Positions 8,811-19,857 of a stretch of DNA of 64,000 nucleotides are shown here, piece after piece. Both the position numbers and the translations under genes were made by a program. The notes beneath the pieces were generated by a model that saw only the letters and a program-made list of their open reading frames with translations, was not told the DNA's origin and searched no databases. This DNA is from Prorocentrum cordatum (taxonomy: Eukaryota > Sar > Dinophyceae > Prorocentrales > Prorocentraceae): positions 115,001 to 179,000 of the forward strand of contig CAUYUJ010000858.1 in NCBI GenBank assembly GCA_963575745.1, in the 5' to 3' direction. Each line of letters starts with the position of its first letter. The first letter of the stretch is position 1.

Positions 8811-8920
8811 CCCCTGCAGGGGGGCTTTCGCCGAAAAATAAAGAATACCTCAAACATACTCCCCGAACGCTCAAAAGTAGTACAAAAATAGTCCCCAGAC
8901 TAGTTTTGGACTAGTTGTGA
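8811..8920. mobile_element. MITE-B copy 3 (left part only)
   Basis: TGGCGTGTCCCCCTGCAGGG, then AAAAATAAAGAATACC and GTCCCCAGACTAGTTTTGG match MITE-B, but the right terminus is absent. Confidence 0.65.
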
Positions 8921-9615
8921 CCGAGGGCATGGAATGGGACACGAAGGAGATACTAGTGCTATGCGCCCCCCTTCGAGGCGCACGTCCGGACCGAACATGT
9001 AGCACAAGCATATCAAGCGGCACGCCGCAATTGCGGATAAGAGTGATGGGGTGGACGCGGAGTGGGTCGCGGGTGGGTCGCGGGGAAGTCGTGGATGGGT
9101 CGCGGGGTGAGTCGGGGGGGATGGTCGCGGATGGGTCGCGTGTGGGCCTCTAGGAGGACATCAGCAAACAAGCGAGCAGAATCTGGGCCAGGGAACCCCA
9201 CTCCACCCACGCACCCAGTTCGGACCCTCACTCTGATATCGTTCCCCCCGCTACCCAGGCAGGATGGCCAGAAAGCACCCACCACCGATGACTATAAAAG
9301 GATTCTGCGCGCGCGCGGGCGTCGCCCCTGGGGGGCCAGACGCACCCACAACACAAGAACGTCTGGCCACCCGCCCGTCTTTTCGGCGCGTGGGCGCCGC
9401 GCTCCAGCCATGGGGCCGCCGCGGATGCCTCCGGGACCATGTGCTGGCCCGAGATGGGCCCCGCACTTGGATGGATGGGCACGGGGGCCGATTCTGAGCT
9501 GAGGGGTGTCGGACATCGGGAGGCCGTGGGAACGAGAAAGGCCTACCGAGCCAGCTCATGTTGGGCTCCTGGGCCGATTGAAGACAGGAGCTGCGACCAC
9601 CCAACATGCCTCGGC
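8921..9615. other. spacer with short minisatellite
   Basis: At 9055-9150 a GTGGGTCGCGG unit is repeated about six times with changes. The remainder is non-repetitive and has no recognisable gene. Confidence 0.4.
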
Positions 9616-9757
9616 GGTGGAAAAACATCCCTTTAGTAAACCACCCTTCAATGAAAAAGCCTACGACCGAAACCGACGGACCTGGACCCGCAAAAATGAC
9701 GGCCGCGACGCCCCCTCGCGAACCGAAAACGTGTCAGGGTAGGAGTTCTATAAACCT
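9616..9757. mobile_element. MITE-G copy 1
   Basis: Matches the family at 13874-14034: ATCCCTTTAGTAAACCACCC, ACCGAAACCGACGGACCTGG, AAAAATGACGGCCGCGACGC, GTGTCAGGGTAGGAG. The terminal GGTGGACAG is degraded in this copy. Confidence 0.75.
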
Positions 9758-9968
9758 CAGAATGCCCATGCTCTCGCGTTCTGGAAGCCGATGCGTGCTG
9801 GAGAGGCCAGGATCGAATCGGTGGAACTCGGCAGCCAAGTCGGGGAGAAACCGAAACGGCGGACATCGGCAAGCCAGCAAAGCCTCCACCGAGGCACCGA
9901 AGCCCAGATCGGAATCCGAGGTCGAACCGACGCGGCATCCGAACCGATGGACCTCGAATCGGACTCGA

Positions 9969-10019
9969 GTCGGAGGGGTGTCCCGTGCAGGCGGATTACA
10001 CAAAATAAAGAATACCCCA

Positions 10020-10052
<33 letters not shown>
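9969..10052. mobile_element. MITE-B copy 4 (left part) ending in (AT)n
   Basis: GTCGGAGGGGTGTCCCGTGC, then AAAATAAAGAATACCCCAAA matches the left half of MITE-B copy 3. The right half is replaced by an (AT)n tract at 10022-10052. Confidence 0.6.
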
Positions 10053-10056
<4 letters not shown>

Positions 10057-10492
10057 CTCTCACACCAAATGTCCAGAGTTCCAAACTTCAGGTATTGAAA
10101 TGAATACTCTGAGAACCTAGACGGTGCTCGCCAGTTTGGCGTCTCGTGTTGGCACCGCGCAGCTCGTGAATGTGAGCAGTGCGGCACAGAAGCGGCGCAC
10201 ACACAAACCAGCTCACCGAGGGGGGCGTCCCCGACCCCGAGCTTTCCCCTGGGGCCCTCGGCTTCGCCCCCGTCCCCGAGCGGTGAGAAGGGTGGTGCGC
10301 GCGTCAAGGGGAGGGCGAGTGGGGCGAGGGGGCATGGAGGCAGCAGCAGAAGGACTGCGAGCGGGCGGAGGACGGGGGGGAGGTCGTCGCTGGGGGGGTG
10401 GGAGTCCTACCCCCCAAGCTCCAGAGACTGGATATTCCCTCTCGAGCCGGTCTCGAGCAGGTGGTGAGGAGCGGGTGCGGGAGGCGAAAGCT

Positions 10493-12410
10493 TCAGAAGT
10501 CGAAGTAGTTGCACTCGGTGCCGTGCAGGGTGGTGTACATGGCGGCGCCGAGCTGCTCGAGCCACTGCTTGCACCAGCTCGAGATTTCCCACATGAAATG
10601 ACCGAAGTCGTGAAGGTGGTAGCACTCGGTGCAGATGGAGGTGGTGTGCGTAGCTGCTGCACTACCTGGCTCTGAGCTGGAGTGGCTTTCAGCATCCTCA
10701 TCGACCGTCCATCTATCTCCACGTCGAGGTCGGTAGTACTCACACATCGTTGGCCAGCGCATCCATGTAGAGGGCCAGCTCGTCCTCCACGAAGCCCGCG
10801 GGGGCAGGGCCCAGGCAGGCCGGCTTGCTGGCGTTGTGAAGGGCAGTCATGATCTTCTGGCGTACTGAGATGTCGCGGCAGTGGTACATGATCTTCGCGG
10901 TGCCGCTCTTGTACGCCTTCTCGACCTTGCATATCGGGAACATGTCCTGGGCCTCGTACGCGTCGAGCTCGTTGATCGCCTGGATCGCCGCCGTTAACTC
11001 TTCCTTGCTCTTGGCTCCAATGTCCTGCTTCACCAAGGATTCCATCATGGCCATCGCTGCGCCTGGGGCTGGGGGGCCCTTTCCGTGATTTTCTCCTTCT
11101 TGGCGGATCATCTTGGCGTAGCTGCGGTTCTCCGTCTCGATCGCCTCCACCAGGGGGTCGGTGTCGTCCACTTTCACTGTCGTGATGATGCATCCCTTGA
11201 GCTCGCGCACCTGCCTGGTGTTCTGGTACGTCGCCCTCAGGATGACGAGAAGCAAGTCCTTCATTTCCTGGCTCATCTTGGGCGCCGTCTTTTCCTTGAA
11301 CGCGGCACCCCGTCGACGCCGAACTCGGTTGAGGGTTGCTTTCTTGGGGTCGAACTTCGAGCTCTCGTCCTCCATCGATTCTCCGTCCTGGCCTTTGCGC
11401 TGCTCGCGCGTCTGGCTCCTGGAGCGCTCGGGTCGCTCGGGTCTGCCTCGACTGCCACCAGCTCCAGACGCTACTGAGGACGCCTGGGGGGCACGCCATC
11501 CCGCCCTCTCGGGTGTTGGGTTCACGCCCGACGGAGGCATCCTGGGCGTCGGTCGGTGCTGGAATAGGCGCTGGTGTAGGTGCTGGCGGTGGGATCGATA
11601 GCGTGTGAGCACCCAGTACGTCTTGAGGTAGATGGCTACGGAGATGTGCGCGCATCATGCTGTACTCTTCGAAGGACTCGTAGCATATAGGGCATGTAAG
11701 TGACTTTGGCGATGTGATAGGATATGGGGCCCAAGTCTGATCCGTGCGGCATGTATGTGACCTCCAGGCGGCTGTGATGTGATGTTGTGCACCCACGCGC
11801 GTAGGGAATGTCGTACCACATATGATGCACTCGTTCGTGATCGTGAGCTGTGATAACATGCAGCACATGCCGTGTTCCCCTCCTGGTGCGAGTCCCCGCT
11901 GGTGTGCATATAGTGCGCGTGCGCTCTTCCACGTAGACATGCATGTGGTGCCCTCGGACGTTTTCAGCGTACAGACGAACAGTTCGGCCTCGTCTGACGG
12001 GGCCACTTCCGACGGGAGCTCTGGCAGAGCCCCTGGTGGCGCAAGTGCGCGCCGAAGGTAGGCAGCCCTCATCATGCCCACGTCCACGCCGCAGAAGGCC
12101 TCCGCGACCTCTGGGTCCGTGAAAAGCTCCACGATGTTGCCGCGCCAGTCCAGGTATTCTAGCGGCTCGGCGACGTCCAAGACCAGCATGTCCTGGATGT
12201 CCGTGGAAAACTGCCTGGCGATGAGGTGTGCGTCGGGGCTGATGTAGCCGTCGTCATCGAGTGTGCGTGCCGCCACAGGAAGCTCGAGTTCTCGAAGGTA
12301 GTGCTCGATCTGGAGCTCGCCGAACAGGACAGAGATCATCTGCTTGGAGTCGTCTGGATGAGCGGCAGCACCCTGGAGAAGTTTAAGACGGCGTACTTTG
12401 AGTTCAATCG
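10493..12410 (-). CDS. C2H2 zinc-finger protein in three reading-frame pieces
   Basis: Piece 1 (from about 12409, first ATG at 12339, to about 11540) has three Cys/His finger motifs. In numbering from that ATG they are C123..H146, C171-x2-C174..H195 and the classical C216-x2-C219-x12-H232-x3-H236 (CPICYESFEEYSMMRAHLRS), followed by a Pro/Ala linker. Piece 2 (about 11540-10740) is a basic and then helical region (MSQEMKDLLLVILRATY). Piece 3 (10762-10493) ends in CTECYHLHDFGHFMWEIS and has a stop at 10493-10495. Between pieces 2 and 3 the frame ends at GATGT|GTGAGT, a textbook donor, so a short intron is as likely as a frameshift. The change between pieces 1 and 2 is unexplained. Codon use is coherent with strong G/C third positions. 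Role unknown: possibly a nucleic-acid-binding protein or a retroelement-linked ORF. Confidence 0.55.
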
Positions 12411-12411
12411 A

Positions 12412-12527
12412 ACTGGGTTATATATATACACACAAAACATGCCCAATCCATAATTTCGACAAATCGTCCCCAGACTTTTTTTTGCGTCAATGTATGAAGA
12501 TTCCTCCTGTAGAGGGACGTGCCCGAC
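12412..12527. mobile_element. MITE-B copy 5, abutting the zinc-finger gene
   Basis: The right terminus, reverse-complemented, is GTCGGGCACGTCCCTCTACA. The left terminus is missing and replaced by a TATATATA tract and ACCCAG. On the minus strand the open coding frame begins just after ...AACCCAG, which could serve as a 3' splice site. Confidence 0.6.
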
Positions 12528-12827
12528 TTAAAACCAGGAGCCCCCAGCGTGGCCCCACGGACGCGCGCTCCCGTGGCGGTGCTCCGCGCGCGGGGCACCC
12601 CGCCGCTGCCAAGGGCACTCTGCCCGGCGCTTCCTCTGAAGGATCGCGGGGGAAACGTATCCGCGTCCGCGGCCTCGCGGGCCGGGCCCCTGGGCTGGGG
12701 CGCACAGCCGACATACTGGTGCTATGTGTCCTCCCTGGAGGCGCGCGCCCGACCCGAACACAAAGTATACCCATCTTGCAGCGCATCGCTTCCCGAGCGG
12801 CGTGGCCAGACAGCGCCCGCCCGCCCC

Positions 12828-12958
12828 CCGGCGATGCATCGCCGCTCGGTCGGCGACACGGGCCCCCGGTCGCGAGCCCGCACGGTCCCTGGGCGTGGTG
12901 GGCCCGTTGTCGGGCCCCCCGTCGGCGATGCTTGGGCCTGCCTTTCGGCTCCTGCCTC
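12828..12958. mobile_element. MITE-M copy 2 (degenerate)
   Basis: CGGCGATGCATCGCCG, CGGGCCCCCGGTCGCGA, CCCGCACGGTCCCTGG and CCCGTTGTCGGGCC correspond block by block to MITE-M copies at 4.7 and 16.0 kb. The terminal TCGACC repeats are not clear. The spacer 12530-12827 shows no gene. Confidence 0.5.
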
Positions 12959-12984
12959 GGCGATGCTTGGGCCCACGCCGTCCA

Positions 12985-13227
12985 CCTCCCTCCTCCTCCT
13001 CCTCCTTCTCCTCCTCCTCCTCCTCCTCCTCCTCCTTCTCCTCCTCCTCCTCCTCCTCCTCCTCCTTCTCCTCCTCCTCCTCCTCCTCCTCCTCCTCCTC
13101 CTCCTCCTCCTCCTCCTCCTCCTCCTCCTCCTCCTCCTCCTCCTCCTCCTCTCCTCTCCTCCTCCTCCTCCCTCCCCTCCTCCTCCTCCCTCCTCCTCCT
13201 CCTCCCTCCTCCTCCTCCCTCTCCACC
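12985..13227. repeat. (TCC)n microsatellite
   Basis: About 240 bp of CTC/TCC triplets with a few CTT and CCC interruptions. Confidence 0.95.
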
Positions 13228-13710
13228 CTCCCCCTGAGCATGCCCCCCGGACGTCGCCCCCTGGCTTTCGGGTCCTGCCTCGGCTCCCCGGCGGCCCTCG
13301 GGGACGATCCCGGCACCCCGGGAGCGCCCTCGGCGGGGCGCCGCGGACGGGCCCCCCCCCGGGGCCCCGAGAAGCACCGAGAACCGAAGAGAAGTGCCGT
13401 CCCGTCCAACCCTGAGCCTCTCACCCCCGGAGCAGACTTGTCACCGCAGAACGTTGTCCCCCCTGAGCCCATGCCCCCCTCACTTTGGCCCCCGCTCTGA
13501 GCCCATCTGGAGGGAAAGAAAGCGGGGACCGTGACAAGGACCGAACGCGGAGACGTTGTGTCGATCTTGGTAACCGTCGATGTCGGTAAGCGTGATTTCA
13601 TGGGCCTTCCTCACAAACTGGCGACCGCAGAAATGGACCATGACCGAGATCGGCATCCGCAAACTCCCGCGACGTCTTGGTCATGGCCCCCATGCTCTAT
13701 GAGTACCTTT
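13228..13710. other. spacer with repeat-N fragment
   Basis: TTTCGGGTCCTGCCTCGGCT at about 13266 belongs to repeat N. CCCCTGAGCC/CCCATGCCCCCC motifs recur. No gene seen. Confidence 0.4.
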
Positions 13711-13870
13711 TAACCGATCCCCATCCCCAGCGGCGTGGCCTGGGCCCCACTGGCCGATTTACCCCCCCAGATAGGAGATATAGGTCGTTCCCCTCGGGTT
13801 TCGAGAGGTGTATCCCCAACTGGGGGGTAATTTGGTAGGGGTCTCGAAGGGGATGGGGATGGGGATTGTC
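13711..13870. mobile_element. TIR element H
   Basis: Left ACCGATCCCCATCCCC, right GGGGATGGGGATGGGGATTG, with an inner pair TTACCCCCCAG / CTGGGGGGTAA. About 160 bp, no ORF, single copy. It abuts MITE-G copy 2 directly. Confidence 0.65.
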
Positions 13871-13873
13871 GGC

Positions 13874-14034
13874 GGTGGACAGACCTCCCTTTAGCAAACC
13901 ACCCTTTAATGAAAACGGCCTAGGACCGAAACCGACGGACCTGGGCCCGCAAAAATGACGGCCGCGACGCCCTCTCGCGAACCGACAACGGCCAGTTCGC
14001 TATTCGACGTGTCAGGGTAGGAGGTCTGTCCACC
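13874..14034. mobile_element. MITE-G copy 2 (intact)
   Basis: Terminal inverted repeats GGTGGACAGACCTCC / (reverse complement) GGTGGACAGACCTCC. 161 bp, interior shared with copies at 9616-9757 and 44104-44264. Confidence 0.85.
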
Positions 14035-14084
14035 CCTGAGATTGGTCAAACGATACAGAAAAAAACCCTAGCGCTGCCCCCGAG

Positions 14085-14198
14085 GTGCTTCCCGCCCGCG
14101 AGCGCCCGCGAGCGCGGTGGCGCCCGCGTCGCCCAGCGCGTTGTCGCGCAGCCGGAGCGTCTTCAGGGTCCGGCAGCGGAGGCGCGCAGAGGGCGGCA
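14085..14198 (-). CDS. LRR exon (about 1 repeat)
   Basis: Minus-strand reading TLKTLRLRDNALGDAGATAL, a typical 28-residue LRR core. Acceptor candidate CCCAG|TGCC (exon start 14198). No clear GT donor; a GC donor is possible downstream. A (GAC)n tract (sense) lies immediately upstream of the acceptor. Confidence 0.65.
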
Positions 14199-14204
14199 CT
14201 GGGC

Positions 14205-14277
14205 TCGTCGTCGTCGTCGTCGTCATCGTCGTCGTCGTCGGCGTCGTCAGCGTCGGCGTCGTCGTCGTCGTCGTCGT

Positions 14278-14321
<44 letters not shown>

Positions 14322-14330
14322 CCCCCGTGC
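14205..14330. repeat. (GTC)n microsatellite
   Basis: GTCGTCGTC with GTCGGCGTC interruptions, about 125 bp. Confidence 0.95.
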
Positions 14331-15139
14331 GCGTCGCAACACGGGAGGCGACGGAGGCGGGGGAGGAGGAGGCGGCGCTGGGCTCGTCGACGGCGCCGTC
14401 GACGCCGCCGCTGCCATGGGCGCTCTGCCCGCGCTTCCTCTGAAAGATCGTGGGGGGAAACGTACTCCAAATCCCTTGTTAATCGCCCCCCCTAAAAAAC
14501 CGACCCCCCCCCCCAAATGCGAGCTCATGTTCCGGACCCCCCTCTTCGACGGGGCGCCTTGCTAAACGGGACTCCCTAAGCTCCAATCCACAAAAAACGC
14601 CCTAATAGACTGGACCCCCCCCAATCACAAAAAAGGCGCCTTAAAACACCGGACCCGGGGGACGATTACTAAGGGATTTGGAGTGTCCGTGTCCGCGGCC
14701 TCGCGGGCCGGGCCCCTGGGCAGTGATCCCGCGGACGCAGGGCATGTAATCGCGGACGCCCCGCGCGGAGCGTCACCGTGCGACCGGGTATCCGCGGGAT
14801 CGCGCCTTGGAGTGCAGACCGCGAGGGTGCGGACAACCTTGTGATGCGATTGCCGACTGCCCATCGCTATCCGTGGGCCTTACAATAATTCATTCGTTTC
14901 CGAGCGAGGGAAGGAACCTCCGTAAGTCCTATGATAAAGGAATGATCAGTACTGGGGGCGGCGGGGGTAAGATGAGTGAGACAATCCAAGATCGGCCTCA
15001 AGACGGCACCTTCGCAAGCAAGGGCCCCCGCTGACAGTCCAAATCCCTGAGACAGCCCTGAGACAGTCTCAGAATATTATAAGGCAGGATATCCATTCCG
15101 GGGGCGAGGCGCGATATAGTTGAGCCGAAAAGGGGGGCC
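14331..15139. other. unassigned spacer
   Basis: GC-rich with short C runs at 14480-14620. A pair of TCCGCGG/CCGCGGA-like inverted motifs lies near 14690-14810. No recognised gene. Confidence 0.35.
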
Positions 15140-15400
15140 GATAATCGCTTCTCAAGGTTATGGATACGTTCGCCGATCGTAAGAGGTCGTCGTCGCCACT
15201 CCCAGGCATGGCCCGAAAAAGCTTCCCGACCCAGAGCAGCGACCGGTCTGGACTCCAAATCGGTCGCGACAGATCGCGGCCGACTCCCAAATCGGTCAAC
15301 ACCCATCGGTGGCAACTGGTTTCGAAGCAAGTCGGTCGCGACCGATATCAGAATTTGAAGCAAAATCGGCAACGACCGATCTCGTCGGTGGCGACCTGAG
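15140..15400. repeat. ATCGGTCGCGAC minisatellite
   Basis: Degenerate units of AAATCGGTCGCGACAGATCG / AAGTCGGTCGCGACCGAT recur 5-6 times. They create the SVATDL and GRDR pseudo-repeats in translation. Confidence 0.65.
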
Positions 15401-15986
15401 GACTCCGGCATCCAATGATGAGGGCAGGAACCAGGACAGGCCTTGGGGACCAGCCTTGAGCGGATTCTGGACCGGCGGTGGGGCTGGGGGCTGGGGCTGG
15501 GGAGGGGGGGCGGCCCCAGACATGTCTTAGCCGCATGGTTGGCGAACGCGCACCGCATCCATAGCCTAAGCGGGAGCGCTGCAGGGCGATGCGTGCACAA
15601 GCACGCGGGGAACCGAAGAAGGCGGCCGCGGAAGAGGAGGGACAAGGGCTGAGTGCGGTCCCTGACCTCCTGCGCTAGCTATTCTTGTTCATGGCGTAGC
15701 TCCTGATGTGTCGGTCTTTTCCTGGGGGACTGGCTCCTTCCATGCTGAGACCAGTGAGGCCCCCTGGAAGCCGAAACCTGCCAAAAACCTGTTGGGGTGA
15801 TTTTCGCCAAGGGCCTGATGGTCAGACGGCTCCCCCCCAACCCCTCACATGGCGCGGTAGGCACCGTGGCTTCAAAGAGGCGGGCCCCCCCTGAGGGAGA
15901 GACCGCGCCCTTCTTGGGAAGGCCACTCCCCCCCTGAGCCCATCCCCCCCTCTCAGAGGGGGGATGGGCTCAGAGGGGGGATCGAA

Positions 15987-16110
15987 TCGACCCCGATCGC
16001 CCATCGATCGCCGACACAGGCCGATGGCCCACCCCGACCAGGACTGCACGGTTTCACTATCAGCGACCTATCGCCGATCCATCGGCGATGCACCGCCAAC
16101 TCCAGGTCGA
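15987..16110. mobile_element. MITE-M copy 3
   Basis: Left TCGACCCCGATCGCCCATCG, right reverse-complemented TCGACCTGGAGTTGGCGGTG. Preceded by the palindrome CCCATCCCCCCTCTCAGAGG / GGGGGATGGGCTCAG (about 15940-15980). Confidence 0.65.
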
Positions 16111-16135
16111 TGTCCCCCACCCACCCATCTAGAGA

Positions 16136-16285
16136 AACACGAAATGGCATAAACACAATTTCTCGGAGGTCCGCGCGGATTGCTTGGATCGGCGCCGGGC
16201 CCCCCTCCCTGCGCCGCCACGGGGGTCCAGCGCCGATCCTAGCAATCTGTGTGGATCTCGGAGAAATTACGTTCTTGTCGTGTCT
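16136..16285. mobile_element. foldback family D, copy 1 (short)
   Basis: Arms TTTCTCGGAGGTCCGCGCGG / (mirror) TCTGTGTGGATCTCGGAGAA, and GGATCGGCGCCGGGCCCCCC / GGGGGTCCAGCGCCGATCC. It can fold almost end to end. The outer ACGAAATGGCATAAACAC matches the outer arm of the copies at 42.3 and 43.4 kb. Confidence 0.75.
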
Positions 16286-16489
16286 TGTTTTCGACTGTCC
16301 TCAATCCTCATTCGTCAAACTGAAGAAGACGGACCCACCAAACAGGAAACAAATCGTCGATTTTGAAAATGACGCTACCGAGGAACCCCACATACATATT
16401 TTGTGCTATGCGTGTTCACATGCAATATCGTGCTTCGTCGTCCCCCACACACCCTCGCGCGAGCTGCACCCCCAACCATCATCAGTCAT

Positions 16490-16790
16490 ATACGCAATCC
16501 ACGCCAGACGAGCCAAACTGACCAGCCAGACTGACCAGACAAGCAACATCGGCCAGACCAGCCAGATCAGCAATCTCAGCAATCCTTGCCAAACCCAACC
16601 AGGCCAATCAACCAAATAAGTGAGAACGAACATATGAGTCACACCAGCGATCGCAGCCAGAATAAGCCAGACGAGCCACACGAACCAGCCAGGCCAACCA
16701 ACCACGCCATCCAGACCAACCAGCTCAGACCAACCATACCATCTCAAACCAAACCAAACCTGACCAGACCTGACCACCAACCAACCGCTG
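16490..16790. repeat. AACCAGCCAGACC minisatellite
   Basis: Short units built from CCAGACC, AACCAG and CCAGCCAG repeat in a degenerate array with low G on the plus strand. It yields Trp/Leu/Val-rich frames on the minus strand, which I regard as artefacts. Confidence 0.8.
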
Positions 16791-17274
16791 CACGGCCGCT
16801 GGACTCCACGGGCGTGGCCTTCATAGGAGTGACATGCAAGGCTGACGTGGGTTCTGGGTCAGCGTTCGTGCTGGCGGTCTCGAGCACTCGCCGAACCTTC
16901 GTTGGCGGCGTGCCTGTCACCGCCTTCCCAACCATATCTGAAGGGGCGTCTCTGGGAAACCCGCCCGAGGCAGGCGCTTGCAAGTACGTTGCCAAACACT
17001 CCCTCCTGGCATCATCGTTCGCTCCTTTACTCAGCTCATCGTATCTGATGAGAAGCGTATCAGGCCACCAGTTTGCCGGCTGGCGGTGGTAAGCTTTAAA
17101 CGCACCTTTGACCAGAGCGTTCCCTTCGTCGCTCATCCGGACTGTATGTAACCCTGCCAAACTCATCTCGAAACCGCTCTCGACCATAAAAGTCTTCAGC
17201 TGCAAGCGCGGGAGCGGCAGCGCGGCGATAGCACACTTGGGAGGCATCGCGTTGGAAGGAAATCTGCGCCACAC
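16783..17274 (-). CDS. orphan coding-like segment (about 164 codons)
   Basis: A minus-strand frame beginning upstream of an ATG at 17274 encodes a compositionally normal protein: MSDEGNALVKGAFKAYHRQP, WWPDTLLIRYDELSKGANDD, then a Pro/Thr-rich tail. Codon use is balanced, unlike the GC-only neighbours. It runs into the minisatellite at its 3' end and stops soon after WSGLVRFGLV. The 5' end lies against the 89-bp satellite. No family recognised. It could be an exon or a captured fragment of a mobile-element gene. Confidence 0.4.
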
Positions 17275-17393
17275 CAGCGCAGAAACCCCGGCGGCGCGGC
17301 GCGGAAGCCAAAACGTGACGTGCGTTCAACTCGAGCCAGAGTGTTTACAGTCCTGCTGTAGAGAATATGTTGCTGCGGCCCCGTTCTGCGAAG

Positions 17394-18936
17394 TGGCCCG
17401 CATAGACGCCGCGTTCGGAGACCACCACCTGCGCACCCCCTGTGGTGTCGAGAATATGCCGCGCCTGCCATGCCCTGCGCCATGGGCCGCATCGACGCCC
17501 CGCTCGGGGACCATTTTCTGCGCACCCCCGGTGGTGTCGAGAACATGCCGTGCCTGCCACGCCCTGCGCCATGGCCCGCATAGACGCCGCGCTCGGAGAC
17601 CACCCCCTGCGCACCCCCTACGAGGTCGAGAAAGTGCCACACCTGCCACGCCCTGCGCCATGGCCCGCATAGACGCCGCGTTCGGAGACCACCACCTGCG
17701 CACCCCCTGTGGTGTCGAGAATATGCCGCGCCTGCCATGGCCCTGCGCCATGGCCCGCATAGACGCCGCGCTCGGGGACCATTCCCTGCGCACCCCCCGT
17801 GGTGTCGAGAAAGTGCCACACCTGCCACGCCCTGCGCCATGCCCCGCATAGACGCCGCGCTCGGAAACCACCCCCTACGCACCACCTACGAGGTCGAGAA
17901 ACTGCCACACCTGCCACGCCCTGCGCCATGGCCCGCATAGACGCCGCGCTCGGAGACCACCCCCTGCGCACCCCCTACGGGGTGAGGAAAGTGCCACACC
18001 TGCCACGCCCTGCGCCATGGCCCGCATAGACGCCGCGCTCGGAGACCACCCCCTGCGCACCCCCCTACGAGGTCGAGAAAGTGCCACACCTGCCACGCCC
18101 TGCGCCATGGCCCGCATAGACGCCGCGCTCGGAGACCACCCCCTGCGCACCCCCTACGAGGTCGAGAAAGTGCCACACCTGCCACGCCCTGCGCCATGGC
18201 CCGCATAGACGCCGCGCTCGGAGACCACCCCCAGCGCACCCCCTACGAGGTCGAGAAAGTGCCACACCTGCCACGCCCTGCGCCATGGCCCGCATAGACG
18301 CCGCGCTCGGAGACCACCCCCTGCGCACCCCCTACGAGGTCGAGAAAGTGCCACACCTGCCACGCCCTGCGCCATGGCCCGCATAGACGCCGCGCTCGGA
18401 GACCACCCCCTGCGCACCCCCTACGGGGTGAGGAAAGTGCCACACCTGCCACGCCCTGCGCCATGGCCCGCATAGACGCCGCGCTCGGAAACCACCCCCT
18501 GCGCACCCCCTACGAGTTCGAGAAAGTGCCAGCCCTGCGCCACCCGCATAGACGCCGCGCTCGGAAACCACCCCCTGCGCACCCCCTACAAGGTCGACCA
18601 CACCTGCCACGCCCTGCGCCATGGCCCGCATCGAGACGCGCGGTCGCGCTGCGACCAGACCACCCCTGCGCACCCCCTACGAGGTCGAGAAAGTGCCACA
18701 CCTGCCCCGCCCTGCGCCATGGCCCGCATAGACGCCGCGCTCGAAGACCACCCCCTGCGCACCCCCCTAGGAGGTCGAGAAAGTGCCACACCTGCCATGC
18801 CCTGCGCCATGGCCCGCACAGACGCCGCGCTCGGAAACCACCCCCTGCGCACCCCCTACGAGGTCGAGAAAGTGCCACACCTGCCACGCCCTGCGCCATG
18901 GCCCGCATAGACGCCGCGCTCGGAGACCACCCCCTG
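17394..18936. repeat. 89-bp tandem satellite, about 17 copies
   Basis: The unit begins GCCCGCATAGACGCCGCGCT, continues GGAGACCACCCCCTGCGCAC and CCCCTACGAGGTCGAGAAAG, and ends CTGCGCCATG. Copies are 90-98 percent alike by eye, with indels at 18530-18660. Since 89 is not a multiple of 3, the three minus frames run on for 87 codons and stop once per three units, giving a ladder of near-identical false ORFs. The plus strand has a TAG in each unit. Confidence 0.95.
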
Positions 18937-19164
18937 AGGGGGCAGGGAGGGAGGCTAGGTGAGAGCCGCGGGTGCGACGCGTGTGGGTGAGGAGAGGAGA
19001 AGAGGGAAGAGGGGAAGAGGGAGGTGAGTGATTGAGTGAGCGTCGCGGGTGGGACGCGGCAGGGAAGAAAACCAAAACCCTACGAAAGATGTGGGGAGCC
19101 CAAAAAACGTCCCCAACGCTGAAACATCATCTGGCCCCCCCCCTGTCGTTGCCCCCTGCGCCAG

Positions 19165-19385
19165 TTCCCTGGTGTTTTGCGGGTCATAACTCGGGCCGCC
19201 GCCAGCCGTTCGGGACGATCCAAGATCCCCTGGAACGCCCTCGGCGAAGCGGAGCTGCTGGAAGGCATCCCGAAGCCGAGACACCGCCGAGTAACCATCC
19301 CAAACGACCGACAATCTCGAACCGCGACACTCGAAAACGGTGGAAAACCTCAAACGTCCCCCCCCAACACCTCGTAGGCCGGTCT
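19165..19385. repeat. dispersed repeat N, copy 2
   Basis: TTTTGCGGGTCATAACTCGG, GCCGTTCGGGACGATCCAAG, CCCCTGGAACGCCCTCGGCG and TGGAAAACCTC parallel the copy at 4885-5060. Confidence 0.55.
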
Positions 19386-19449
19386 CCCCCTAACGTTTCC
19401 CCATTGTTGCGTCAAACTCGCCCGATAATACGTCGCCGCTACCGCCGCC

Positions 19450-19750
<301 letters not shown>

Positions 19751-19784
19751 CGTCCCTGCCCTGCGCTCGCCCGATGGTGCCCCC

Positions 19785-19857
19785 CTGCGCGCCGCCGGGT
19801 GGTTCTGGGCCAACGCCTGGGCGAGCTTGGCGGCCCCGTCTGGACCCACGCCGCAGC
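19785..19857 (-). CDS. LRR exon (partial repeat)
   Basis: Minus-strand reading CGVGPDGAAKLAQALAQNH, the second half of an LRR unit. Acceptor CGGCCAG|GCTGC places the start at 19857. The donor is unclear; GGGG|GCACC is a possible GC donor. The (GTC)n tract is on its downstream side. Confidence 0.6.

Noticed and set aside
17394-18936. CRISPR-like array
   Set aside because: Units are contiguous 89-bp copies without unique spacers, and the DNA is eukaryotic in character.
17196-18990. Series of 87-132 codon minus frames and 60-70 codon plus frames
   Set aside because: Generated by the 89-bp satellite cycling through frames; identical peptides recur each unit.
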